From positions 1-64,000 of the forward strand of contig JACOUO010000029.1 in assembly GCA_016177845.1 (NCBI GenBank): a DNA stretch of 64,000 nt, read 5' to 3'. The notes under the pieces are model-generated. The model was not told the DNA's origin. It did not search any database and saw only the letters and a program-made list of their open reading frames with translations. Within the stretch, counting starts at the first letter, position 1, and each line of letters starts with the position of its first letter. The stretch is from Deltaproteobacteria bacterium. Its GTDB lineage: Bacteria > Desulfobacterota > GWC2-55-46. This document shows, piece after piece, positions 34,894 to 42,260 of the stretch. The translations under genes and the position numbers were made by a program.

Positions 34894-35373
34894 CTAAATC
34901 CCTCCCTGCGCCTTTGCGTAAGTTTTAGAAGCTATGAGGTTGCCGATGTAGCCGCCGATGGCTGATGCCGCAAGCATCAATATGAGATACATTGCCTTGT
35001 CAGGCTCTCCCATTGATTTTACCCAGAATAGAATGCCCAGCGGGGCCGCCACTGTCAATGCCCACACAGAACCCATGAACTTTTGCCTTGAGGCTATTAT
35101 AAGACCTACTATTATGCCTAAAATAAGGCTTACCGAAGGGGTGATGACGATATTTGAAAACCGTGTGGCCTCGGGAAGCATCTGTTCGAATACTCCCTTA
35201 TTTGCCTCAATGAATGCCTTGGCCTCATCAGGCTTTCTGCCTTTAAAGAAGGTGGATACAAACCTGCCGTAAGCGGTGATCTTAAGTGAAGTCAGCGCCC
35301 ATGTGATAAATCCGTAAATGGCTATGAATGCCACATAGCCTGTCAAAAATGCCGCAAAGATCCTTTTTTTCAT
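34894..35373 (-). CDS. Unknown four-helix membrane protein in the cobalamin operon
   Basis: A 159-aa protein I do not recognise. Hydrophobic segments lie at about 7-28, 75-94, 101-118 and 128-148, with a hydrophilic loop of about 45 residues (KGRKPDEAKAFIEANKGVFE) between the first and second. It is placed between cobU and cobT, with only 3 bp to cobT and 26 bp to cobU, so it is co-transcribed and under the cobalamin riboswitch. CobS is a membrane enzyme, so a scaffold role or a corrinoid/precursor transport role is conceivable, but nothing in the sequence proves either. Confidence 0.8.
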   Translation of the reverse strand: MKKRIFAAFLTGYVAFIAIYGFITWALTSLKITAYGRFVSTFFKGRKPDEAKAFIEANKGVFEQMLPEATRFSNIVITPSVSLILGIIVGLIIASRQKFMGSVWALTVAAPLGILFWVKSMGEPDKAMYLILMLAASAIGGYIGNLIASKTYAKAQGGI

Positions 35374-35399
35374 CTCATCCTCGTGTTGTTTTTATAGTC

Positions 35400-35912
35400 C
35401 TACTTCATTTTAAGGGGAATGCCGGCTGCCACGAAATACACCTCATCCGCGCTTTCTGCAAGAAGCTGGTTTACCTTGCCTGACAAGTCCCTGAACCTTC
35501 TTGCCAAAGGATTATCAGGCACAATGCCCTGCCCCACTTCATTTGATACGATTACTATATTTGCCGCTGACTGCCTGCATGCAGATGAAAGGTCAGCCGC
35601 CTTTGATATGATTTCACTGTCTTTTAAATCCGCGCCCATGAGGTTTGTGAGCCACAGCGTTACGCAGTCAACGAGCGCCACACCGCTTCCTGCCTTTTTA
35701 ATGGTTGCGGCAACTTCAAGAGGCTCTTCGAATGTATGCCACTGTTCGCTCCTTTCATCCTTATGGTTCCTTATCCGCTCTTCCATCTCAGCATCATAGG
35801 CCTGCGCGGTAGCGATATAGGTCTTTGTGCCTTCCATGCCATCCGCAAGCGTCAGGGCAAACGCGCTCTTGCCGCTCCTTGCCCCTCCTATGATGAAAAA
35901 GGTTTTGCCCAT
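35400..35912 (-). CDS. cobU: Adenosylcobinamide kinase / adenosylcobinamide-phosphate guanylyltransferase
   Basis: Bifunctional enzyme that phosphorylates adenosylcobinamide and adds GMP, making adenosylcobinamide-GDP. 170 aa. P-loop FIIGGARSGKSAFAL at the N-terminus, the guanylylation region RIRNHKDERSEQWHTFEEP containing the conserved His, and VSNEVGQGIVPDNPLARRFRD near the C-terminus are all intact. It lies 3 bp after cobO. Confidence 0.95.
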   Translation of the reverse strand: MGKTFFIIGGARSGKSAFALTLADGMEGTKTYIATAQAYDAEMEERIRNHKDERSEQWHTFEEPLEVAATIKKAGSGVALVDCVTLWLTNLMGADLKDSEIISKAADLSSACRQSAANIVIVSNEVGQGIVPDNPLARRFRDLSGKVNQLLAESADEVYFVAAGIPLKMK

Positions 35913-35915
35913 TGG

Positions 35916-36449
35916 TTAGAACTCTATGCCTTTACGCGCCGGTGTCCCGTGATCGTAGGGGTGTTTTATCTTCAGCATCTCTGTTACATAATCGGCAATC
36001 TTGACCAATTCAAAGGGAGCGTTCCTGCCTGTCAAAACCACTTCCAGGTGAGGCGGCCTGTTATTAAGAAAATCTATCAGGTCGCTTTCAGCTATCCAGC
36101 CGCCGTTTATGGCTGACATGATCTCATCCAGTACAAGGAGGTCAACCCCTCCCTCGTTCGCCTTTTTCCTGGCAAGTTCATATGTGTCCTGAACAGACTT
36201 TTTTACGAACGAAAGGTCGGTATTGCCCTTTGTGAATATCGGATGCCTGCAGTTTGACCTGACAAGCTCTATATTATAATTGGAATTTTTAAAGAACTCC
36301 TTTTCGCCCGACGGAGAGCTGTCTTCCTTGAAGAATTGGACAAAGAGTACCTTAAAGCCCTGGCCCGCTGCCCTTGCCGCAAGCCCGACCGCAGAGGTGG
36401 TCTTCCCCTTGCCTTCCCCTGTATAGATGTGTACGAGTCCTGTTTTCAT
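35916..36449 (-). CDS. cobO: Corrinoid adenosyltransferase (CobO/BtuR type)
   Basis: Adds the 5'-deoxyadenosyl group from ATP to the cobalt of reduced corrinoids. 177 aa. P-loop HIYTGEGKGKTTSAVGLAARA at the N-terminus, LLVLDEIMSAINGGW (Walker B-like) and VLTGRNAP near the end are diagnostic. I use the ATG at 36449, which gives the family-typical start MKTGLVHIYTG; a GTG lies four codons upstream. It is the first gene of the cobalamin operon, after the riboswitch and its terminator. Confidence 0.94.
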   Translation of the reverse strand: MKTGLVHIYTGEGKGKTTSAVGLAARAAGQGFKVLFVQFFKEDSSPSGEKEFFKNSNYNIELVRSNCRHPIFTKGNTDLSFVKKSVQDTYELARKKANEGGVDLLVLDEIMSAINGGWIAESDLIDFLNNRPPHLEVVLTGRNAPFELVKIADYVTEMLKIKHPYDHGTPARKGIEF

Positions 36450-36513
36450 AAGATAACCCACTCTACTTTGATTTAACTCTCTTTAATATGAAAAATGTCA
36501 TGGGAGGGAGAAA

Positions 36514-36546
36514 TAAAAAAACCCATCCCTTGTTCGGGGATGGGTT
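36514..36546 (-). terminator. Riboswitch-associated intrinsic terminator upstream of cobO
   Basis: Minus-strand stem AACCCATCCC / GGGATGGGTT (10 bp, 7-nt loop) followed by seven T, placed between the cobalamin aptamer and cobO. It fits premature termination when cobalamin binds. Two other hairpins lie between aptamer and terminator (36568-36597 and about 36610-36635) and may take part in the switch. Confidence 0.85.
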
Positions 36547-36671
36547 AGAAGTGCTGAAAATTCCATAGGTTTTTACGGGACTGCGCCCGGAAAAACCATG
36601 CACATTCTTATAAGGCATTTAAATAAAAGCCTTATATGGACCCTCTCCCTCGGAAGGTCGTACTCCGTACA

Positions 36672-36833
36672 ATTGGGCAGGTCTCCTGGCTTTGCGGGTC
36701 ATCCTACTTTCCCAACCTTCCCGGCTTTTGCCAGTGGTCAAGTGGAGATTTCGTCGCCGCTACAGTTGCGGGGCAGCTCCCGATTCTACGGGATTCCCTT
36801 TTAGCCGTGCCTTTTGGCGTTCGGCACCCAATC
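36672..36833 (-). promoter_or_regulatory. Cobalamin riboswitch
   Basis: The minus strand carries the hallmark elements in order: AAAAGGGAA, then GCTGCCCCGCAACTGTAGCG, then CCACTGGCAAAAGCCGGGAA (B12-box region), then AGCCAGGAGACCTGCC. A P1 helix can be drawn between ATTGGG (36828-36833) and CCCAAT (36672-36677). It precedes cobO and an intrinsic terminator, so cobalamin should turn the operon off. Confidence 0.97.
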
Positions 36834-36873
36834 GCGAGTAAGATACTACTATCCTGTTGTATTACTCAGGATT

Positions 36874-36902
36874 AAACTAACAGTTTTAACTTGCTGAGTC
36901 AA
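36874..36902 (-). promoter_or_regulatory. Predicted promoter of the cobalamin operon
   Basis: Minus strand TTGACT (36897-36902), 17-nt spacer, TAGTTT (36874-36879). The -35 is good and the -10 weak. Transcription would begin about 30 nt before the riboswitch and after the stop of the upstream TIM-barrel gene. Confidence 0.4.
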
Positions 36903-36929
36903 GGCTAAATTTTAAGCCAAGGAAATTAT

Positions 36930-37709
36930 CTATAAAAATTTCTTTATCGCCTGTATTGCCCGCCTCATCATTTCCTCTCCGTGAGGCTCTATAGTGTAAA
37001 CGGGGTTATTGCCGTATTTCTTTAAAAGAGTAAAAAAGAGCTTGAAATCTATGGCACCCTCGCCCAATGGCAGGTGCTCGTCATTTTTGCCGTGGTTATC
37101 GTGGAGATGCACCTCGGCTATCCTGTCTCCCAATAGCTCGAACCAATCCTCTATGTCCACTTTGGAGAATACATTAAGATGGCCGGAATCTATGCAGATG
37201 CCGAAGTTCGGGGACTCAACGGCCTCCATGAGCGCTGCAAGCGCATCAGGTGTCCTGTCGAATATATTTTCAACCGCTATTACGGTGCCATACTCCTCAG
37301 CCCTTTTGACGAACTCAGGCCATGTCTTTAAGCTCTGCTCAAGCCACAGGCCGATATTCCCGTGGAATTTCTTTTCGTTATAACCGCCGTGCAGGACGAC
37401 ATTTTTTGGCCTCAGGTACTTTATCGCGTCAAAGACCTGCCTGTACCTGTCAGCTGTCGAACGCCTTTTTTCTTCATTGGCGCTTCCCGGATTAAGGTCG
37501 ATATACGGGCCGTGCATGGTAACGGTAAGCCCGTTTGAAGCGAACTCGTTTTTTATCTCTTCCAAATCCTCCGGCGCCGCGCTCTCAAGGTGAGAGCTGT
37601 CCATATAGACCTCAGGGTTTATCTTCTCGTCCCTGAAGAACTCAAGCCTCTCCAGAAGAACCGGATAAGGCACATGCACCTGAACCTTTTTCGAAGCCTC
37701 GCTGCCCAT
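36930..37709 (-). CDS. Sugar phosphate isomerase/epimerase-like TIM-barrel protein (AP endonuclease 2 superfamily), possibly CbiR
   Basis: A 259-aa xylose-isomerase-like barrel (ATG at 37709 gives MGSEASKKVQVHVPY; an upstream start adds 14 basic residues). Metal-site segments of the superfamily are visible: MHGPYIDLNPGS, VLHGGYNEKK, VIAVENIF (metal-binding Glu), ICIDSGHLN, and VHLHDNHGKNDEHLPLGEG. Members act on sugars, damaged DNA or, in the case of CbiR, on cobamides, cutting them to cobinamide phosphate for remodelling. It sits directly upstream of the cobalamin riboswitch on the same strand, which makes CbiR worth testing, but it is not under the riboswitch. Specific function unproven. 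Confidence 0.8.
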   Translation of the reverse strand: MGSEASKKVQVHVPYPVLLERLEFFRDEKINPEVYMDSSHLESAAPEDLEEIKNEFASNGLTVTMHGPYIDLNPGSANEEKRRSTADRYRQVFDAIKYLRPKNVVLHGGYNEKKFHGNIGLWLEQSLKTWPEFVKRAEEYGTVIAVENIFDRTPDALAALMEAVESPNFGICIDSGHLNVFSKVDIEDWFELLGDRIAEVHLHDNHGKNDEHLPLGEGAIDFKLFFTLLKKYGNNPVYTIEPHGEEMMRRAIQAIKKFL

Positions 37710-37888
37710 TATTTTAGCCCTGTTTTTTTTGACATTAAACCTGAATACCACGGTCGATTCAAGCGAAATATGGAAAGAGACCGCTCAGTGACATCGGTTT
37801 TTATTCTGCTATACTTTTTAATATAACTTCAGAAAAGCCGTTTTCACCTTCAAACCTCCGCATTAACCCCAAATCAAAGAGGTAACTT

Positions 37889-38500
37889 ATGAAACCCGTA
37901 TTATGTTCTATTCTCGCAGGAACTCTTATTTTAAGCATTGCATCGGCAGGTATGGCGGTAGAATCAAAGAAAGCCGAAAAAAAAGGCATTATGTCCAAGA
38001 CTCAGGACGAGATGGTAAAGATAGCAAAGAGCGCGGCGCCTGCCTTTATTTCAGATAATGCCACGATAATGGTACCCGGCCCTGACGGAAAGCTCAAGAC
38101 AGTTAAGGAAGGCACAAACGGATTTACCTGCGTGCCCGACCTTAGCATGCAGGAAGTGCCGGATCCGGCATGCGCGGACAAGGCAGGCACTCAGTGGCTG
38201 ATGGATGTGATAAATAAGGCTGAAAAGCCCTCAAACGATGTTCCGGGCATAGGATACATGGCCAAGGGCGGCTGGCACTGGGAAAAGGACGGCAAGGTTA
38301 TAATGGACCCGGCCACGCCTGGGGCAAAAAGGGTAAAAGAGCCTCCCCACTGGATGATCTTCTGGCCCTTTACATCAACTGAGACAATGCTGCCCACAAT
38401 GCCGGGAGAGTTCAAAACATACATAATGTATGACGGCACGCCTTATGCTCACCTTATGATATATCAGAACCCCAGGGAACTTAAACAAGGCAAAAAGTAA
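37889..38500 (+). CDS. Secreted protein of unknown function
   Basis: A 203-aa exported protein. A clear signal peptide (about 1-23, cleaving near GMA|VES) is followed by a soluble domain with features of a single compact fold: SAAPAFISDNATIMV, TNGFTCVPDL with a Cys, a second Cys in DPACADK, then KGGWHWEKDGK, EPPHWMIFWPF and MYDGTPYAHLMIYQNP. The two cysteines are close enough for a disulfide. I recognise no catalytic motif. It has its own terminator, so it is a single-gene unit. The conserved-looking Trp/His-rich end suggests ligand binding, but that is a guess. Confidence 0.85.
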   Translation: MKPVLCSILAGTLILSIASAGMAVESKKAEKKGIMSKTQDEMVKIAKSAAPAFISDNATIMVPGPDGKLKTVKEGTNGFTCVPDLSMQEVPDPACADKAGTQWLMDVINKAEKPSNDVPGIGYMAKGGWHWEKDGKVIMDPATPGAKRVKEPPHWMIFWPFTSTETMLPTMPGEFKTYIMYDGTPYAHLMIYQNPRELKQGKK

Positions 38501-38505
38501 GCCGC

Positions 38506-38550
38506 AAAAAGGAGACGCAGGGGCAAGAAATCCTGCATCTCCTTTTTTTT
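38506..38550 (+). terminator. Intrinsic terminator after the secreted-protein gene
   Basis: Stem AAGGAGACGCAGG pairs with CCTGCATCTCCTT (one internal mismatch) and is followed by eight T. Confidence 0.88.
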
Positions 38551-38597
38551 ATTATGTTTTTCGCTCACAGAGCATGCCGCTGTCCGGGAAAAAAGCC

Positions 38598-38626
38598 TTG
38601 ACTTTTAGCTATGTACACAGTATACA
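38598..38626 (+). promoter_or_regulatory. Predicted promoter with overlapping palindromic operator of the GntR gene
   Basis: TTGACT (38598-38603), 17-nt spacer, TATACA (38621-38626). A 15-bp palindrome, TGTACACAGTATACA (38612-38626; centre variable, arms TGTA-N-AC / GT-N-TACA), covers the -10 box. The shape fits a GntR/FadR-type operator, so autoregulation is likely. Confidence 0.6.
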
Positions 38627-38637
38627 ATAAATATATT

Positions 38638-39333
38638 ATGGAAAAAGTGCGCGTACTTGATTATCCGGTTGAAAAACCCCTCACTTTACGGGAACAGATA
38701 GTCGATTTCATCAAGGATGCCGTTGTAACAGGTCATCTGAAACCCGGGGAAAGGGTCCCTGAACAGCAGATTGCCGAAAACTTCGGGATCAGCCGCACGC
38801 CTATCCGCGAGGCATTCCGCCAGCTCGAATCCGAAGGGTTTATAAGCGTAATCCCAAGGAAAGGGGCCGTAGTAAGCCCGATAACGGATAAGGATGTCAG
38901 GGAATTCTACGAAATAAAAAGCCTTTTGGAAGGCTTTGCAGCAAAGACCGCCTGCAGCAAGCTTGCCCCGAAAGACATAAAAAAGCTTGAAAGCCTCAAC
39001 CTGCAGATGGAAAAATGCGCTGAAAAGAATGATGTGAAAGGTTTTTTCAGACTTGATAACCAATTTCATGATATATTCTTAAGCGGATGCGGAAATGAGA
39101 AGCTCTGCAATCTTGTAAACCATCTTGTGCAGCAGTTCGAGCGTTTCAGGGTCACTTCGCTCTCGCTCCCCGGCAGGATGGAAGATTCCGTAAAACAGCA
39201 TAATGAAATAATCGAAGCCTTCAAGGAAGGCAACCAGAGCCTTGTAGAGACCCTCGTAAGGGCTAATGCCGAAAGAGGCAGGGATGTCCTTGTAGAGGAA
39301 ATCCTTAAAGAAAAGTCAAAGCAATGGTCCTAA
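38638..39333 (+). CDS. GntR family transcriptional regulator (FadR subfamily)
   Basis: A 231-aa regulator. N-terminal winged helix (about 15-75): REQIVDFIKDAVVTGHLKPG, then the recognition helix IAENFGISRTPIREAFRQLE and the wing EGFISVIPRKGAVVSP. The C-terminal FCD all-helical ligand domain (about 85-215) has the metal-binding pattern DNQFHDIFL ... HNEIIEAF ... NAERGRD. The ATG at 38638 is used because an earlier ATG at 38611 lies inside the promoter. The expected transcript begins about 5 nt before this ATG and no ribosome site exists. The effector is unknown; FCD regulators often bind small organic acids. Confidence 0.9.
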   Translation: MEKVRVLDYPVEKPLTLREQIVDFIKDAVVTGHLKPGERVPEQQIAENFGISRTPIREAFRQLESEGFISVIPRKGAVVSPITDKDVREFYEIKSLLEGFAAKTACSKLAPKDIKKLESLNLQMEKCAEKNDVKGFFRLDNQFHDIFLSGCGNEKLCNLVNHLVQQFERFRVTSLSLPGRMEDSVKQHNEIIEAFKEGNQSLVETLVRANAERGRDVLVEEILKEKSKQWS

Positions 39334-39590
39334 TAAAAAGCACTGAAGCTGCTGCCCGGCTTGCCAGGACGATAATTTCGGATATCGCCCTGTACAACAG
39401 GGAGAAGATTCAGAACGGTATAAAGAACGACAACATATTTGACCTCCTTGAAAAGGAGCTCAAGGAAGGGCTTGACCTGTACAGGAGCAGAGTTTCCCCT
39501 GAGCTTGACAGAAAGAACGCCCTCTACAACAGGGCAATAGTGGATATCCTCATTAAACGAAGCGGCGAGATAAAATCAGAGATCTGGTAA
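39324..39590 (+). CDS. Small protein of unknown function coupled to the GntR gene
   Basis: An 88-aa, charged, probably all-helical protein with no cysteine, signal or membrane segment. It starts inside the last codons of the GntR gene (10-bp overlap), so translation is coupled. I do not recognise it. The motif ALYNREKIQNGIKNDNIF and the later NRAIVDILIKRSGEIKSEIW look like a conserved small domain rather than random sequence, and the codon use resembles the neighbours. rluD follows after 89 bp. It could be a partner of the regulator or simply the first gene of the next unit. Confidence 0.65.
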   Translation: MVLIKSTEAAARLARTIISDIALYNREKIQNGIKNDNIFDLLEKELKEGLDLYRSRVSPELDRKNALYNRAIVDILIKRSGEIKSEIW

Positions 39591-39679
39591 AAACCTCTCC
39601 AGGCACGAAACCTCAACCACAAATTCCTTTTTAAATCTGACTTCCCGCGTAAAGAGCGGGTCCGAAAACCCTGTTAACT

Positions 39680-40642
39680 ATGTCAACTATCCGTACATTT
39701 ATTGTCAGCCCTGAAGAAGCATCCCAGAGACTTGATATTTTCCTCACCGGAAAACTACCTGAGATAACGCGCTCAGGCATTAAGAACCTCCTTGAAGAAG
39801 GCATGGTGCTTGTAAACGACAAGGCCAGTAAATCAGGGCACAAGATAAGGCCCGACGACAGGATATCCATAGAGATACCCGAGCCTGAACCGCTTACGAT
39901 TAAGCCCGAGCCTATCCCAATCGATATAGTATATGAAGATGATGACATCATTGTCGTCAATAAACCCGCAGGCATTGCAGTTCATCCGGGGGCAGGCCAG
40001 AGCTCAGGCACGCTTATCAACGCGCTTGCCTACCATACGAAAGACAAGCTCTCCAGGATAGGCGACCCAATGAGGCCGGGCGTTGTCCACAGGCTTGACA
40101 AGGATACCACGGGCGCGCTCATATTCGCAAAGACTGATGAGGCATACAGGAATCTGTCCGAACAATTCAAGGCCCACTCAACAGGCAGAAAATACATTGC
40201 CCTTGTCTGGGGAGACCTGAAAGAAGACGAAGGTTCAGTTGACCTCGCAATCGGAAGAGACCTGACCCAGAGGAAAAAGTTCTCTCCAAGGACAAAAAAG
40301 AGCAGGACAGCCATTACCCACTATAAGGTCATGAAGCGTTATCTGATGATGTCGCTCGTTGAGCTTACGCTTGAGACAGGCAGGACGCATCAGATAAGGG
40401 TGCATCTTACGGCCATACACCACCCTGTGGTGGGAGACCAGATATACGGCAAGAGAAAGGTCACGGAGAACCTGCCCAAGCCCATTTTCGATGTGCTTAA
40501 ACGCATGAAGAGGCAGTGCCTTCACGCAAAGACCCTTAATATAAAACACCCGAGGACAGGGGAGCGCATGGAGTTCTCAGCCCCCCTTCCTCCTGACATG
40601 GATGAGGTACTGAAACAATTGGATGAGCATGCACTCAGCTGA
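39680..40642 (+). CDS. rluD: RluA-family 23S rRNA pseudouridine synthase (RluD-like)
   Basis: Isomerises specific uridines of 23S rRNA to pseudouridine. 320 aa. An N-terminal S4 RNA-binding domain (about 12-75, QRLDIFLTGKLPEITRSGIK) precedes the catalytic domain with VVHRLDKDTTGALIFAKT, whose Asp is the nucleophile, and the late GRTHQIRVHL. The order S4 then catalytic domain and the length fit RluD best; RluC is the alternative. It overlaps pgeF by 20 bp. Confidence 0.9.
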   Translation: MSTIRTFIVSPEEASQRLDIFLTGKLPEITRSGIKNLLEEGMVLVNDKASKSGHKIRPDDRISIEIPEPEPLTIKPEPIPIDIVYEDDDIIVVNKPAGIAVHPGAGQSSGTLINALAYHTKDKLSRIGDPMRPGVVHRLDKDTTGALIFAKTDEAYRNLSEQFKAHSTGRKYIALVWGDLKEDEGSVDLAIGRDLTQRKKFSPRTKKSRTAITHYKVMKRYLMMSLVELTLETGRTHQIRVHLTAIHHPVVGDQIYGKRKVTENLPKPIFDVLKRMKRQCLHAKTLNIKHPRTGERMEFSAPLPPDMDEVLKQLDEHALS

Positions 40643-41414
40643 CGGCATACAATATATAGCATCCCCCCTCTTCCCCGCTAAAGAGGTCAATCATGCCTTC
40701 CTTTCAAGGATTGGCGGCGTAAGCGAGCCTCCTTTTGACTCCCTGAATTTTGACAATCGTGATACTGACACAAGTGAAAATATAGAGAAGAACAGGGATA
40801 AGCTCTCAAAGGCCCTTGATGTGCCTGTTAAGAATATAGTGCTTGTAAATCAGGTACACGGCTCAAAGGTGCTTGTTATAAAGGATTCAAACCATGCAGG
40901 CCAGCCTATTGTAGAGGCTGACGCCATCATCACCGATGTAGCCCAGGTGCCTATCGGCATCATGACCGCAGACTGCCTCCCGGTCCTTATATACGACCCT
41001 GCAAAAAAGGCAGTGGCCGCAGTCCACGCTGGCTGGAAAGGCTCGGCAGGCGGGGTATCGATAGAAGCGATAAAAGCAATGCGCCTGCAGTACGGAAGCG
41101 ACCCCAAAGATATGGTCGCGGCTCTCGGCCCCTATATAGGCCCGTGCTGCTATTCCATTAGAGAAAATGTAGTGGCTGAATTCAAAAACAGGTTCGGCTC
41201 TTACACAGGCTATATCCAGAAGTTTAAAGACGAAATACGGCTTGATATAGGCCTTGCCAATATAGAACAGCTCACAGGCTCAGGCATCCCAAAGGCCAAT
41301 ATCAGCTTTGAGCCTGTATGCACCTCGTGCAATAACGCCCTTTTCTTCTCATACAGAAAGGACGGGGGCAGGACTGGCAGGCAATTAAGCTACATAATGC
41401 TTAAAGGGTCTTAA
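40623..41414 (+). CDS. pgeF: Peptidoglycan editing factor PgeF (YfiH/laccase-domain family)
   Basis: Member of the multicopper-oxidase-like DUF152 family, 263 aa, formerly called polyphenol oxidase; in E. coli the homologue edits mis-built peptidoglycan precursors. Conserved metal/substrate segments are VNQVHGSKVLVI, TADCLPVLIYDP, VHAGWKGSAGGV and ALGPYIGPCCYSI. It overlaps the end of rluD by 20 bp and lies 5 bp before coaE, so the three are translated from one message. Neighbouring rluD is a frequent arrangement for this family. Confidence 0.92.
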   Translation: MSMHSADGIQYIASPLFPAKEVNHAFLSRIGGVSEPPFDSLNFDNRDTDTSENIEKNRDKLSKALDVPVKNIVLVNQVHGSKVLVIKDSNHAGQPIVEADAIITDVAQVPIGIMTADCLPVLIYDPAKKAVAAVHAGWKGSAGGVSIEAIKAMRLQYGSDPKDMVAALGPYIGPCCYSIRENVVAEFKNRFGSYTGYIQKFKDEIRLDIGLANIEQLTGSGIPKANISFEPVCTSCNNALFFSYRKDGGRTGRQLSYIMLKGS

Positions 41415-41419
41415 AGCAG

Positions 41420-42016
41420 ATGATAATCGGCTTAACAGGCGGCATAGCGTCAGGCAAAAGCCTTGTCTCAGGCGAACTTAAAAAGCTTGGGGCGCATATA
41501 ATCGATGCCGATATCATAGCAAGGGAAATAGTAGAGCCGGGAAGCCCCGCGTATGACGATATTGTCAGGGAATTCGGCGCGGGTATCTTGAATGAGGATA
41601 GCACCATAGACCGCAAGGCGCTCGGAAAGATTGTCTTTGCGGATAAGGAAAAGCTCCATAAACTTAACAGGATCACCCACCCCAGAATAATAGAGAAGAT
41701 AAACGGGAAGATAAAAGAGCTTAACGACAACCACAAAGACCCTGTGATAATAGTCGATATAGCCCTTCTTATAGAGGTCGGCCTCCATAAGGACATGACT
41801 AAAGTAATGGTGGTTTACTCCGATGAGAAAACCCAGATAGAGAGACTTAGAAAACGGGACAATCTCTCGGAGGAAGAGGCACAGCAGCGCCTTAAGGCCC
41901 AGATGCCAATGGCTGAGAAGCTCGGATATGCCGATTATGTCATAGACAATACCGGAACTGCCGAACAGACCAAAGAGCGTGTAAAACAACTGTATTCGGA
42001 GCTTAAAAAAGGGTAA
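41420..42016 (+). CDS. coaE: Dephospho-CoA kinase
   Basis: Final step of coenzyme A synthesis, phosphorylating the ribose 3'-OH of dephospho-CoA. 198 aa, normal length. P-loop GLTGGIASGKSLVSGELKKLG starts at residue 4; DADIIAREIVEPG and the LID region RLRKRDNLSEEEAQQRL are present. It is the last gene of the rluD-pgeF-coaE unit. Confidence 0.95.
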   Translation: MIIGLTGGIASGKSLVSGELKKLGAHIIDADIIAREIVEPGSPAYDDIVREFGAGILNEDSTIDRKALGKIVFADKEKLHKLNRITHPRIIEKINGKIKELNDNHKDPVIIVDIALLIEVGLHKDMTKVMVVYSDEKTQIERLRKRDNLSEEEAQQRLKAQMPMAEKLGYADYVIDNTGTAEQTKERVKQLYSELKKG

Positions 42017-42024
42017 AAAGCCAC

Positions 42025-42053
42025 TTGACAGGCTGTATGAAGCGTGTTAGAGT
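42025..42053 (+). promoter_or_regulatory. Predicted promoter of rho
   Basis: TTGACA (42025-42030), 17-nt spacer, TAGAGT (42048-42053). It would give a leader of about 200 nt before rho, in which I see no strong structure; long leaders are common for rho because it regulates itself. Confidence 0.45.
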
Positions 42054-42260
42054 GGTTATACCTTTCAAAATAGTTACTCTAAATTATTACACCATACCTC
42101 GTAAGCTTCAATCCAAAGATTCGATTTAAGCCCAGAGGAAATAAATCCGAAGTGAACTAAACTCACATACAACTTAATAAAACCATAAAACCTTTTCAGG
42201 AATCAGATTTCAGTATATTTCTATTCCAACCAAAACAAAACCCCCCATTTAGGAGTATTT

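Noticed and set aside
36598-36875. Short plus-strand frames across 36598-36875
   Set aside because: They are the reverse strand of the cobalamin riboswitch aptamer.
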